Shown piece by piece: positions 6,110-14,503 of a stretch of DNA of 23,079 nt (within the stretch, counting starts at the first letter, position 1; each line of letters starts with the position of its first letter). The stretch is taken from contig JAHJSJ010000111.1 in the NCBI GenBank assembly GCA_018830415.1, positions 1-23,079 on the forward strand, given 5' to 3'. The translations under genes were made by a program, and so were the position numbers. Source of the stretch: Alphaproteobacteria bacterium (GTDB lineage: Bacteria; Pseudomonadota; Alphaproteobacteria; Sphingomonadales; Sphingomonadaceae). Below the pieces are notes generated by a model. It saw only the letters and a program-made list of their open reading frames with translations. It had not been told where the DNA came from and did not search any database.

Positions 6110-6802
6110 ATGACCAGGATTACCAAGAAAGCCAAGGTGCTGGCCTCGCTCGACCGTGAAAAGCTTTACAGCGTTGACGAAGCGCTGAGCGTGCTGCGTC
6201 AGTACAAGAGCAAGTTCGACGAAACCGTCGAAGTCGCCATGAACCTCGGCGTTGATCCGCGTCACGCCGATCAGATGGTGCGCGGCATGGTGTCGCTGCC
6301 TTCGGGCACCGGCAAGGACGTGCGCGTGGCCGTGTTCGCGCGCGGCGACAATGCCGACAAGGCGCTGGCCGCTGGCGCAGACAAGGTCGGCGCCGAAGAC
6401 CTGATGGAAGACATGCTGGCCGGCAACCTCGATTACGACCGCGTGATCGCATCGCCTGACATGATGGCGGTGGTTGGCCGTCTGGGCAAAACGCTTGGCC
6501 CCAAGGGCCTGATGCCGAACCCCAAGCTGGGCACCGTCACCCCCAACGTCGCGCAGGCGGTCAAGGACGCCAAGGGCGGCCAGGTCGAATTCCGCGTTGA
6601 AAAGCAGGGCATTATCCACTCGGGCATCGGCAAGCTCAGCTTCTCGGACGACGCATTGAAGGCCAACTTCAAGGCGCTGACCGAAGCGGTGGTGAAGTCC
6701 AAGCCTTCGGGCGCGAAGGGCAAATATGTGCGCAAGGTCACCGTGACCTCGAGCATGGGCCCCGGCCTCAAGGTTGATCTTTCGGAAGTCGAAGGGGCGT
6801 AA
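6110..6802 (+). CDS. rplA: 50S ribosomal protein L1
   Basis: A protein of the ribosomal L1 stalk. In many bacteria it also represses its own rplK-rplA operon by binding the mRNA leader; no such site was identified here. The 230-residue length is normal, and the signature region LGKTLGPKGLMPNPKLGTVT is intact. GGAGG inside the end of rplK serves as ribosome-binding site. The operon ends at the hairpins between 6826 and 6957. rplJ-rplL, the usual next genes in many bacteria, are absent; the next gene is on the opposite strand. Confidence 0.98.
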   Translation: MTRITKKAKVLASLDREKLYSVDEALSVLRQYKSKFDETVEVAMNLGVDPRHADQMVRGMVSLPSGTGKDVRVAVFARGDNADKALAAGADKVGAEDLMEDMLAGNLDYDRVIASPDMMAVVGRLGKTLGPKGLMPNPKLGTVTPNVAQAVKDAKGGQVEFRVEKQGIIHSGIGKLSFSDDALKANFKALTEAVVKSKPSGAKGKYVRKVTVTSSMGPGLKVDLSEVEGA

Positions 6803-6825
6803 CCTGTTTGGCCTCAAGCGCCGGC

Positions 6826-6899
6826 GGGGCCATCCGGCCCCTTGGCTAACGCGCCAGTAGGCGCGACGGCCAGTCGGGCTTGCGAGCCCTGTGGGCTCG
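6826..6899. repeat. Cluster of short GC-rich hairpins after rplA
   Basis: Two perfect hairpins frame this stretch: GGGGCC (6826-6831) with GGCCCC (6836-6841) around ATCC, and CGAGCCC (6883-6889) with GGGCTCG (6893-6899) around TGT. GCGCC/GGCGC also pairs between them. No T tract follows any of them. They may be parts of a dispersed palindromic repeat, but no second copy was seen in this window. Confidence 0.45.
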
Positions 6900-6925
6900 T
6901 TGGGCGGCAATCGCCTAACAATAAT

Positions 6926-6957
6926 GGGGTCGGAGGCTGTGTGCTTCCGACCCCTTT
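6926..6957 (+). terminator. Rho-independent terminator of rplK-rplA
   Basis: GGGGTCGGA (6926-6934) pairs perfectly with TCCGACCCC (6946-6954). The stem extends inward by a G-T wobble and two more pairs to a TGTGT loop. TTTGCTTT follows. The stem is long and placed about 120 bases after rplA. The downstream gene is convergent. Confidence 0.8.
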
Positions 6958-6993
6958 GCTTTCCGTATCAACCCTTTGGATCAGGTCTGCGCG

Positions 6994-7755
6994 TCAGATT
7001 CCGCCGGGGGTGCAAGCGTAACCGCCCGCCGTCAGCCCTTCGATCAGGCTGTCGCAGCAGGTCTTGAGTGCGTCTGCGCTGGTTGATCGCACCACGAAAT
7101 TGGCACCCACCCGGCCTTCGCGGAAAAACGGGTAGGATCCGATCTGGCAGGCCTCGTGCGCGGCTTCGGTGCGGCGCAGCAGGTCGGCGACTTCGCTTTC
7201 GGCAATCCAGCAGCCGATGGTTTCGGTGAGCAGTGGAGCGCCGCCTTCCAGCTCGCCCGTCAGCGCGTCGAGCATTCCCGCCGTGATATGCGGCACGCCC
7301 GCCATCAGGAACAGATTGCCGCGCCGGATGCCGGGCGCGCCCGACATGCGGTTGGGGATCAAGTCGGAACCCTCAGGCACCCGCGCCATGCGCAGCCGAC
7401 CTTCATTAAGCCCGCCGCGGGTTTCGTAATAACGTTCGAGCAGCGCGCGCGCTTCGGGGTGGACCACCACTGGCACGCCCAATGCGGCGGCGACCGCATC
7501 GACGGTGATGTCGTCATGCGTCGGGCCAATCCCGCCGGTGGTGAACAGGTAATCATAGGCGGCGCGAAGATCGTTCACCGCCGCTACGATCCGGCCTTCC
7601 ACATCCGGCACCACCCGCACTTCGGCCAAGCGGATGCCCTGCACCTGCAGCCAGCTTGCCACCTGCGCGATGTTCTTGTCATGCGTGCGGCCGGAAAGGA
7701 TTTCATCGCCGATAACGACAAGCCCGGCGGTCCAGATTTTTTCAGGAGAGGTCAT
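6994..7755 (-). CDS. CinA-type molybdopterin-binding domain protein
   Basis: A 253-residue protein of the COG1058 / MoCF-binding family. The fold signature is clear: GLVVIGDEILSGRTHDKN (residues 11-28) and LFTTGGIGPTHDD (70-82). Full-length CinA (about 400 residues) adds a C-terminal nicotinamide-mononucleotide deamidase domain. This protein ends before that, with a short C-terminal extension instead, so it is the stand-alone form whose exact substrate is uncertain. I chose the ATG at 7755 because the conserved strand begins about eight residues later; upstream frame extensions only translate the repeat at 7798-7886. No strong ribosome-binding site is visible. It is convergent with rplA. Confidence 0.85.
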   Translation of the reverse strand: MTSPEKIWTAGLVVIGDEILSGRTHDKNIAQVASWLQVQGIRLAEVRVVPDVEGRIVAAVNDLRAAYDYLFTTGGIGPTHDDITVDAVAAALGVPVVVHPEARALLERYYETRGGLNEGRLRMARVPEGSDLIPNRMSGAPGIRRGNLFLMAGVPHITAGMLDALTGELEGGAPLLTETIGCWIAESEVADLLRRTEAAHEACQIGSYPFFREGRVGANFVVRSTSADALKTCCDSLIEGLTAGGYACTPGGI

Positions 7756-7797
7756 GGGGGCAAGGTTAGGGGAAGGAAGATAAAACCGAAAGAGATT

Positions 7798-7886
7798 CGT
7801 CATTGCGAGGAGCCGCAGGTGACGTGGCAATCCAGAGCGTATCGCATATCGCTCTGGATTGCCGCGCTACGCTCGCAACGACGAGA
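7798..7886. repeat. REP-like inverted repeat (TTGCGAG / GGCAATCCAGAGCG type)
   Basis: The left arm starts CGTCATTGCGAG at 7798 and ends GGCAATCCAGAGCG at 7839. The right arm is its imperfect inverted copy, starting CGCTCTGGATTGCC (7850) and ending CTCGCAACGACGAGA. The innermost 13-14 bases pair perfectly around a loop of about ten bases. Elements with the text CATTGCGAG...GCAATCCAGAGC are familiar as dispersed palindromes in alphaproteobacterial genomes. It lies between two minus-strand genes. Confidence 0.85.
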
Positions 7887-7891
7887 GTGGC

Positions 7892-9400
7892 TTACTCAGC
7901 CGCTTCCAACTGCTCGTCGGTCGATTGCGCATTCGCGCCCGCCTTGCTGAAGGTCAGGATGCCGTCGGTCAGCGGATCGCGCTTCATCTGCTTGCGATCC
8001 AGCAGATATTCCTGATTGAGCCGCCACGGATAGGACACCGAATTGCGCGGCATGATGTGTTTGCCGCGCTGGATATAGCCGGACGAGAAATCGAACACGT
8101 CGTCTTCCACGATCGCCGCCTCGCCCGCCGGGGTCAGCACCGGGGTAGCGATAGTCGCGCCGGTCTTGCGCATATGTTTCAGCACGCGGCAGACATAATC
8201 GGAGTTGATGTCCGCGCGCAAAGTCCAGCTGGCGTTCAGATATCCGAACACCACCGCCAGGTTAGGCAGGTTGGAGAACATGCAGCCCTTGTAATAGAAC
8301 CGCTGGTTGAACGCGACCGGTTCACCATCCACGCTGATCGCGATTTTGCCGGCCACCGCCAGTTTCAGCCCGGTTGCTGTCACCACGATATCGGCAGGAA
8401 GGAACTGGCCATCGGTCAACCGCACGCCGCCCTTTTCGAAATTGGCGATATGGCCGGTGACGATGTCGGCCTTGCCCGCCTTCATCGCTTCAAACAGATC
8501 CTGATCGGGCACCAGGCACAGCCGCTGTTCCCACGGATTATAGGGCGGGGTGAAGCTGGCCTTGTCATAATCCGGGCCGAGCGCTTCTTCGATCTTTGTG
8601 TAGAGCGCGTCTTTCACCTTCTGCGGCTTGTCGCGCGCCATCTTGAACGCATAATCCTGCATCCGGATGTTCTTGAACCGGGTGATCCGGTAGGCGAGGC
8701 TTTCGGGTAGAATCTTGCGTAGGAAATTGGCGATCGCATCCTTTGCCGGGCGGGAGAACATCCAGGTCGGCGTGCGTTGCAGCATGGTGACGTGCGCGGC
8801 ATCTTTCGCCATTGATGGCACGATCGTCACCGCAGTTGCGCCCGATCCGATCACCACCACGCGTTTGCCCGCGTAATCGAGGTCTTCGGGCCAGAATTGC
8901 GGGTGGATCACCTGACCTTCAAATTCGCCGAAATCAAAGCCCGGATCGTAAGGCTCATCATAATCGTAATAGCCTGATCCGAGATACAGGAAATTCGCGG
9001 TCATGCGGGTGCGCGATCCGTCGGCCAATTCAATCTCGACATGCCAGCGCGCTTCGTCGTGGCGGAAATCGGCGCTGATCACCTTGTGGCCGAAACGCAT
9101 ATGCTGCCGGATGCCGCGCTCATCGACGATATGGTCGAGGTAATCGAGGATCGCGGGCGCATCGGCGATCGATTTTTCATGCCGCCACGGTTCGAAATCG
9201 AATCCCAGCGTGTGCATATCGCTGTCCGAACGGATGCCGGGATAGCGGAACAGATCCCACGTCCCGCCCAGATTATCGCGCCGGTCGACGATGGCGTAGG
9301 TGTGATGCGGGGCCTTTGATTCCATATGCGCGGCCATGCCGATCCCGGAAATCCCGGCACCAACGATCAGCACGTCGAAATCTGGTGGTGTTGCAAGCAT
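7892..9400 (-). CDS. Flavin-containing monooxygenase, Baeyer-Villiger type
   Basis: A predicted FAD- and NADPH-dependent monooxygenase of 502 residues that inserts oxygen into ketones or oxidises soft nucleophiles. Motifs in order: FAD-binding GAGISG (14-19); the second Baeyer-Villiger signature GGTWDLFRYPGIRSD (45-59); the type I fingerprint FEGQVIHPQFWP (160-171, pattern FxGxxxHxxxWP); NADPH-binding GSGATA (185-190); and the later VTATGLK. I chose the ATG at 9400 because the FAD motif begins 13 residues later and GGGAGAG lies upstream; the open frame reaches 9472. It is divergent from a TonB-dependent receptor, suggesting that uptake and oxidation of one hydrophobic substrate are linked. 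The substrate cannot be told from sequence. Confidence 0.9.
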   Translation of the reverse strand: MLATPPDFDVLIVGAGISGIGMAAHMESKAPHHTYAIVDRRDNLGGTWDLFRYPGIRSDSDMHTLGFDFEPWRHEKSIADAPAILDYLDHIVDERGIRQHMRFGHKVISADFRHDEARWHVEIELADGSRTRMTANFLYLGSGYYDYDEPYDPGFDFGEFEGQVIHPQFWPEDLDYAGKRVVVIGSGATAVTIVPSMAKDAAHVTMLQRTPTWMFSRPAKDAIANFLRKILPESLAYRITRFKNIRMQDYAFKMARDKPQKVKDALYTKIEEALGPDYDKASFTPPYNPWEQRLCLVPDQDLFEAMKAGKADIVTGHIANFEKGGVRLTDGQFLPADIVVTATGLKLAVAGKIAISVDGEPVAFNQRFYYKGCMFSNLPNLAVVFGYLNASWTLRADINSDYVCRVLKHMRKTGATIATPVLTPAGEAAIVEDDVFDFSSGYIQRGKHIMPRNSVSYPWRLNQEYLLDRKQMKRDPLTDGILTFSKAGANAQSTDEQLEAAE

Positions 9401-9441
9401 GACAGGCCATCTCTCCCTTGTTGACACTGATGTAACCACAG

Positions 9442-9456
9442 GCTTTGCGCAAAAGC
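9442..9456. promoter_or_regulatory. Possible operator palindrome between divergent genes
   Basis: GCTTTGCGCAAAAGC is a near-perfect palindrome in the 126-base divergent promoter region of the monooxygenase and receptor genes. It could be bound by a dimeric repressor controlling both. No regulator gene lies next to it and only one copy was seen. Confidence 0.25.
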
Positions 9457-9526
9457 GAGTCTTGAATGGCATTCTGCAACTGACTTTTGGGTGACGCGGG
9501 CGGGCCGAACCGCTAGGCGCGCAGGC

Positions 9527-11560
9527 ATGAGAATGTTGCTACGTCTGTCCGGCCCCCTGACCGTTCTTGCCTTGGCCGTGCCGCTTGCCGCGCAGGATGA
9601 TGAGGTTCTGAATGCGGACCCTCGATCCGAAATCATCGTGACCGGGCGCGGGCTTGATCCGGCGTTGTCGACCAGCATTTACGCCACCACCACGCTGGAA
9701 CGCGATGTGATTATCGCCAGCCCGTCGGGCCGGATCGAGGATGTGCTGCGCGGCGTGGCGGGATTCCAGCAGTTTCGCCGGTCAGATAGCCGTTCATCCA
9801 ACCCGAGCGCCCAAGGCGTGACGCTGCGCGCGTTGGGCGGCAATGCCACCAGCCGCGCGCTGGTGCTGCTGGACGGGGTGCCGATTGCCGATCCGTTCTT
9901 CGGCTTTATCCCGTTGTCCGCCATCGCCCCTGAAACCTTGGGCACCGTGCGGGTGACGCGCGGCGGCGGGTCGGGGCCGTTTGGTGCGGGTGCATTGGCG
10001 GGCACGATCGAGTTGGAAAGCGCCGCACCCGGAGAGAGCGCACCATTGCTCGCCAGCGCAGCGATCAACAGCCGCGCCGAAAGCGAACTCAGCGATGTGC
10101 TGACCCAGCGATTGGGGCGCGGCTTCGCGGTTGCCAGCGGGCGCTGGGATCGCGGGCAGGGGTTCTTTACCACGCCTGATGATCAGCGCGTCCCCGCCAC
10201 AGCGCGTGCCGGGTTTGATAGCTGGAACGCGGCCCTGCGCGCGGTCGCCCCGCTGACTTCAGATGTCGAACTGCAGGCCCGCGTCGCCGCGTTCCGTGAT
10301 GCCCGCACACTCAGGTTCGAAGGCGCAGATTCGACCAGCGAAGGGCAGGAGGCCAGCCTGCGCATCGTCGGGCGCGGCGCGTGGCAGTTCGATGCGCTGG
10401 CCTATGTGCAGGCGCGCGATTTCACCAATGTGGTGATCTCCTCGACCCGCTTTACCCCCGTGCTCGATCAGCGCGCGACGCCTTCGACCGGGGCGGGCGG
10501 CAAGTTCGAGCTGCGCCCGCCGCTGGCCGAAGGACACGATATCCGTATCGGCGCCGATTACCGCCGCGCCGATGGGAAATTGCAGGAAGACGCGATCAGC
10601 GCCTTCACCGGGCTTGTCACCGAACGCCGCCGCGCGGGCGGGGCGACTGCCAATCTCGGGCTGTTTGTCGAGGATGACTGGCAGATCGGCCCGCTGCTGG
10701 TCAACGGCGGGCTGCGCGCGGATCGCACCAGCATTACTGGCGGATTTTTCCGCGCGGTCGATCCTGCCGGGGTGCCGGTCAATGCGATCAGCGCGCCGGA
10801 TCGGTCGGACTGGGCGGTAAGCTGGCGCGCGGGCGCGTTGTTCTATGCCACCCGGCGGCTGGATATCCGTGCGGCGGCCTATACCGGACTGCGCCTGCCG
10901 ACCCTTAATGAACTCTACCGCCCGTTTGTGGTGTTTCCGGTGTTAACTGAGGCCAATGCCGCGCTGGAGAATGAACGGCTCGAAGGGTTCGAGGTGGGGC
11001 TGGGCTGGCAGCCGATCAATCAAATCGTGCTGTCGCTCACCGCGTTCGATAACGAGGTCGAAAACGCCATCGCCAATGTGACCATTGCCCCCAACCTGCG
11101 CCGCCGCGAAAACCTGCCCGCGATCACCGCGCGCGGGGTTGAGGCGAGCCTTGCTGCCAAATTCGGCGCGGTCAGCATTGATGGTTCGCTGGCCTGGACC
11201 GATGCCGAGGTGCGAGGCGAGGGGGCTTCGCTGGAACTCGATGGCAACCGCCCGGCGCAGACCCCCCAATTCGCCGCTTCGGCCACCTTCGGCTGGCAGC
11301 CTGCGCCCGGTTGGCGGGTGGCGGGAACCCTGCGCCATGTCGCGGCTCAATTCGAGGATGATCGCGAGGCCGATCGGCTGCCACCGGCCACCACGCTGGA
11401 CGCATTTCTCACCGCGCCGCTCGCCGGGGCGCTATCGGTGATGGTGCGGGCCGAGAACCTGACCGACGAGACAATCATCACCCGCAATCAGGGTGGCTCG
11501 ATCGATTTGGGCACGCCGCGCACCTTGTGGCTGGGTTTACGCTACGGCTTCGGGCCTTGA
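9527..11560 (+). CDS. TonB-dependent outer-membrane receptor (677 residues)
   Basis: An outer-membrane barrel that imports a bulky ligand such as a siderophore, cobalamin or lipid using TonB energy. I chose the ATG at 9527 because MRMLLRLSGPLTVLALAVPLA is a typical signal peptide ending in AAQ; the frame is open from 9491. A TonB-box-like segment (EIIVTGRG) follows, then a plug domain with VLRGVAGFQQF, VTLRALGGNATSRALVLLDG and VRVTRGGGSGPFGAGALAGTIE. The rest is barrel-like, including the conserved TYTGLRLPTLNELYRPF and NLTDE segments. It ends WLGLRYGFGP, so the usual terminal phenylalanine is two residues from the end. It is divergent from the monooxygenase and followed by a second receptor. 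The ligand is unknown. Confidence 0.92.
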   Translation: MRMLLRLSGPLTVLALAVPLAAQDDEVLNADPRSEIIVTGRGLDPALSTSIYATTTLERDVIIASPSGRIEDVLRGVAGFQQFRRSDSRSSNPSAQGVTLRALGGNATSRALVLLDGVPIADPFFGFIPLSAIAPETLGTVRVTRGGGSGPFGAGALAGTIELESAAPGESAPLLASAAINSRAESELSDVLTQRLGRGFAVASGRWDRGQGFFTTPDDQRVPATARAGFDSWNAALRAVAPLTSDVELQARVAAFRDARTLRFEGADSTSEGQEASLRIVGRGAWQFDALAYVQARDFTNVVISSTRFTPVLDQRATPSTGAGGKFELRPPLAEGHDIRIGADYRRADGKLQEDAISAFTGLVTERRRAGGATANLGLFVEDDWQIGPLLVNGGLRADRTSITGGFFRAVDPAGVPVNAISAPDRSDWAVSWRAGALFYATRRLDIRAAAYTGLRLPTLNELYRPFVVFPVLTEANAALENERLEGFEVGLGWQPINQIVLSLTAFDNEVENAIANVTIAPNLRRRENLPAITARGVEASLAAKFGAVSIDGSLAWTDAEVRGEGASLELDGNRPAQTPQFAASATFGWQPAPGWRVAGTLRHVAAQFEDDREADRLPPATTLDAFLTAPLAGALSVMVRAENLTDETIITRNQGGSIDLGTPRTLWLGLRYGFGP

Positions 11561-11761
11561 TTGAGTCAACGCATCATTATTGCGTTTGCGAACTTCCAGC
11601 TGCAATTATGCTGCGCCGCAGCACGATCTGTTGCATTTTTGCTACTGCCAGCCAGAACCTCACGATTACGGCTTGTTAGGCCCGCGCGACGCTGATAGGT
11701 TTCATCTCACAACCCCAAGACCGGCGCAAAGACCGGCTGGGGTGGAGAGAGGGAAACACTG

Positions 11762-14314
11762 ATGCGCAAGTTTGCAGCCTTTGCTGGCGGCCTGTTGGCC
11801 TGCAGTTCACTTACCACCCCCGCCTTTGCTCAGGACGCGGCCGAAGATGCTCCGGCCGTGCGGGAAGGCAACGTCATCATCGTGACCGCCACCCGCCGCG
11901 CGCAGGACGTGCAGGACATTCCACTGGCGGTTACCGCGATTTCGCCGCAGCAGCTGGAAAATCAGGGCGTGAGCGATATCCGGCAGATCTCGGCGCTCGC
12001 ACCAAGCTTTACCAGTTCACAAGCGCAGTTGGCGTCAGGCTCGGTCGTGCTGCGCGTGCGCGGGATCGGGACCACATCGAACAATATCGGCTTCGAAAGC
12101 GCGGTCGGCATCTTTATCGATGGTGCGTATCAGTCCCGCCCCGGCGTCGCGCTGGGCGAATTCGTCGATGTCGAGCGGGTCGAAGTCCTCCGTGGGCCGC
12201 AAGGTACCCTGTTCGGCCGCAACACTTCGGCCGGCGCGCTTAACGTCACCAATGTCCGTCCGGACGTTACTGAATTCGGCGGCTTCGTGAATGCTGGCTA
12301 CGGCAATTTTGACGAGATCAGCGTGCAAGGTGCCATCAACGTTCCGATCGTCAGGGATACGGTGGCCGTTCGCTTGACCGGCGCCTTTCGTGAGCGTGAC
12401 GGGTTTCTGACGGTCGCTGATCGCAACGGGAACGACATTGGCGATACCAATGATGTCGATCAGTGGTTGGTGCGCGGCCAGATCGGATGGGATACCGATA
12501 GCGGGTTGCGTGGACGCATCATCGCCGATTTTTCCAATAGCACATCAAGCTGCTGCGGCGCGATCGAGCTGTTTCAGTCGCAGCTGGTGACGGGCGGGGC
12601 CTTCGCCGCGGTCGGGCTGGGTGCCAATGGCGGCAACGGTCAGCCGTCGGTCTCCACCTCACCGACAGATCAGGGCGCGTTCGAACAAGCGCTCAACAAC
12701 CGCGTCGTCTCGGCCAATTTTGCCCCGATTGCAGATATCGATAATTACGGCGTGACCGGCGAACTGGAATTTCCGGTGTCGGACAATGCTGATCTGATCT
12801 TCATCGGCTCCTACCGCAAATTCGAAAGCTTCGAAAACTACGATTCGGATTTCAGTGGGCTTGATATCTTCAACGTCGATGCGCTTAATCTCGACATCGA
12901 AACCTGGACTGCCGAACTGCGGCTTCAAGGCGAAGCCTTTGGCGGCAAGCTCAACTACATGGTCGGCGGCTTCTATTCGGACGAACAGCTCGATCAGTCG
13001 GTCAGTTTTTCGCTGGGCGATGATTTCGGCGAGAATGTTGGCGCACTGCTGTTCGTGCCGACCGAGGGCGCGTTAGGGCCAAACCCGCTGACCGTATTCA
13101 CCGGCGTTGATCCGGCTGGTACCACCAACACCAACCGGTTTCAGCAGGATGCCAAGAGCTACGCCATCTTCACGCATAATTCGTTCGAGATTACGGACGG
13201 GCTCGAACTGACTGTCGGTGCGCGTTATTCGTGGGAAGACAAGGAGGGCGGCTTTACCCAGACAGCGGTCAACAATCAGATCTGCCCGGCGGTTCTGGGT
13301 GCGTTGGGCGGGGTTCCGGGCGCCTTGCAGCCTGCCTTTATCGGTCTTGGCTGTTTCGGCTTCACCGCTCCGGCTGATCTGCCGCAGGCGGCCGTCTTGC
13401 CGCTACCGCGTACCTTCCAGGAAAACTTCAACGACGAAGAACTGATCTACACTGTCAAACTGGGCTATGAATTCAGCCCTTCGATCAATGCCTATGCCAG
13501 CTTCACGCATGGTTATAAGGCGGGCGGGATCAACCTTGATACCACCGCAGCGGTAAACGGGGCTGATCCGACGTTCAAATCGGAAGAGGTTGATGCCTAC
13601 GAAATCGGGCTCAAAGGTCAGACCGCCAATGGCAATCTGACGATCAACATCGCCGGGTTCTATGAAGAATTCACCGATTTCCAGGTGCTCGAATTCACCG
13701 GGACGGCGTTTGAAACATTCAATGTGCCCAAGGCCGACACTAAGGGGGTCGAAATCGAAGGGCTGTTCCGGCCCAATGACGAGTTGACCTTCAACTTTGG
13801 CGCGACCTTCCTTGAGGCGAGCTACCCTGATGATTGCGCCGGTACTCAGACATCGGTTCAGGTGGTGGCGCTGTGCGGCAATGATCTGACCAACGCGCCG
13901 CAAATCGTCGCGTTGATAGGCGCATTGTGGGAAAAGCCGATCAATGCTTCGACCGAAGTGTTCCTGTCGGGTCAGGTGCGGATGGAGGATGACCAGCGCA
14001 CCTCGACTCAGGCGATCATCCTGCCTGATGCGGACCAAATTGCCGCAGCGGGTGGTCTTCAGCAGGCGATCGATATCGCCGACCCGATCATCGCGGATGT
14101 TCAGGATGGCAAAGCCTTCGTGAACCTGCGCGGCGGGCTGCGCTTTGCCGGCGGGCAGTATTCGATCGAGGGCTGGGTGACGAACCTCACCAACGAAGTG
14201 GTGCGCGGGGTGACGTTCAACACCACGCTGCGCGGCAGCGGCGCGGCCAATTCACGCTCGGCCTTCGTCCTGCCACCGCGCCAATACGGCGTAACGCTGC
14301 GCGCGAAGTTCTGA
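11762..14314 (+). CDS. TonB-dependent outer-membrane receptor (850 residues)
   Basis: A large receptor of the kind expanded in sphingomonads. The signal peptide ends AFAQ near residue 23. The TonB box is NVIIVTATR (37-45), followed by the plug with IPLAVTAISPQQLENQGV, LRVRGIGT, FIDGAYQSR and the highly conserved VEVLRGPQGTLFGRNTSAGALN. A CC pair (SSCCGA) lies in a predicted surface loop. The barrel ends with the canonical aromatic C-terminus, YGVTLRAKF. The ribosome-binding site GGAGAGAGGGAAA is strong. A terminator follows 22 bases after the stop. The two receptors share little sequence, so they are not a recent tandem duplication. The neighbouring monooxygenase and acyl-CoA genes suggest a hydrophobic carbon source, which is inference. 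Confidence 0.95.
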   Translation: MRKFAAFAGGLLACSSLTTPAFAQDAAEDAPAVREGNVIIVTATRRAQDVQDIPLAVTAISPQQLENQGVSDIRQISALAPSFTSSQAQLASGSVVLRVRGIGTTSNNIGFESAVGIFIDGAYQSRPGVALGEFVDVERVEVLRGPQGTLFGRNTSAGALNVTNVRPDVTEFGGFVNAGYGNFDEISVQGAINVPIVRDTVAVRLTGAFRERDGFLTVADRNGNDIGDTNDVDQWLVRGQIGWDTDSGLRGRIIADFSNSTSSCCGAIELFQSQLVTGGAFAAVGLGANGGNGQPSVSTSPTDQGAFEQALNNRVVSANFAPIADIDNYGVTGELEFPVSDNADLIFIGSYRKFESFENYDSDFSGLDIFNVDALNLDIETWTAELRLQGEAFGGKLNYMVGGFYSDEQLDQSVSFSLGDDFGENVGALLFVPTEGALGPNPLTVFTGVDPAGTTNTNRFQQDAKSYAIFTHNSFEITDGLELTVGARYSWEDKEGGFTQTAVNNQICPAVLGALGGVPGALQPAFIGLGCFGFTAPADLPQAAVLPLPRTFQENFNDEELIYTVKLGYEFSPSINAYASFTHGYKAGGINLDTTAAVNGADPTFKSEEVDAYEIGLKGQTANGNLTINIAGFYEEFTDFQVLEFTGTAFETFNVPKADTKGVEIEGLFRPNDELTFNFGATFLEASYPDDCAGTQTSVQVVALCGNDLTNAPQIVALIGALWEKPINASTEVFLSGQVRMEDDQRTSTQAIILPDADQIAAAGGLQQAIDIADPIIADVQDGKAFVNLRGGLRFAGGQYSIEGWVTNLTNEVVRGVTFNTTLRGSGAANSRSAFVLPPRQYGVTLRAKF

Positions 14315-14336
14315 CGCGCTGCGGCCTCGGCCACAC

Positions 14337-14374
14337 AAAAAGGGCGGCTCGGGATAACCGGGCCGCCTTTTTTT
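14337..14374. terminator. Bidirectional terminator between receptor and acyl-CoA dehydrogenase
   Basis: A run of A bases leads into a stem of ten pairs, GGCGGCTCGG (14343-14352) with CCGGGCCGCC (14358-14367), with one T-G wobble and loop GATAA. Seven T bases follow. With A on the left and T on the right it can end transcription from the plus-strand receptor and from the minus-strand acyl-CoA dehydrogenase. Confidence 0.88.
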
Positions 14375-14393
14375 GTTGATCTTGTCACCAGAA

Positions 14394-14500
14394 CGGTCGC
14401 GCAGCGACCGCAAGGGCGACCGCCCGCCCGCAGGCGCCCCGCAAGGAGCGAAGCGACTGAAGGGAGCAGCGCCGAGGACGCAGCCGCGGAGGCGGCTGCG
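14394..14500 (-). repeat. Structured intergenic module, copy 2 (after acyl-CoA dehydrogenase)
   Basis: Read on the minus strand, it starts three bases after the stop codon. A 9-bp hairpin (arms CGCAGCCGC and GCGGCTGCG, loop CTCC, 14500-14479) is followed at once by TCCTCGGCGCTG (14478-14467). A GC-rich block GGGCGCCTGCGGGCGGGC and a 7-bp hairpin (CGGTCGC with GCGACCG, 14410-14394) follow. Gene-relative position, strand, loop and linker match the copy after nusG, while both stems differ in sequence yet stay perfectly paired. The bidirectional terminator lies just beyond, so the module would be inside the transcript's 3' UTR. Confidence 0.75.
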
Positions 14501-14503
14501 CAA

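Noticed and set aside
6056..6910. 284-codon minus-strand frame opposite rplA
   Set aside because: Lies over the intact L1 gene and its terminator hairpins; no recognisable domain.
11580..11762. Possible 60-residue ORF just before the second receptor
   Set aside because: Ends by overlapping the receptor start, has no convincing ribosome-binding site, and the interval is better read as the receptor's leader.
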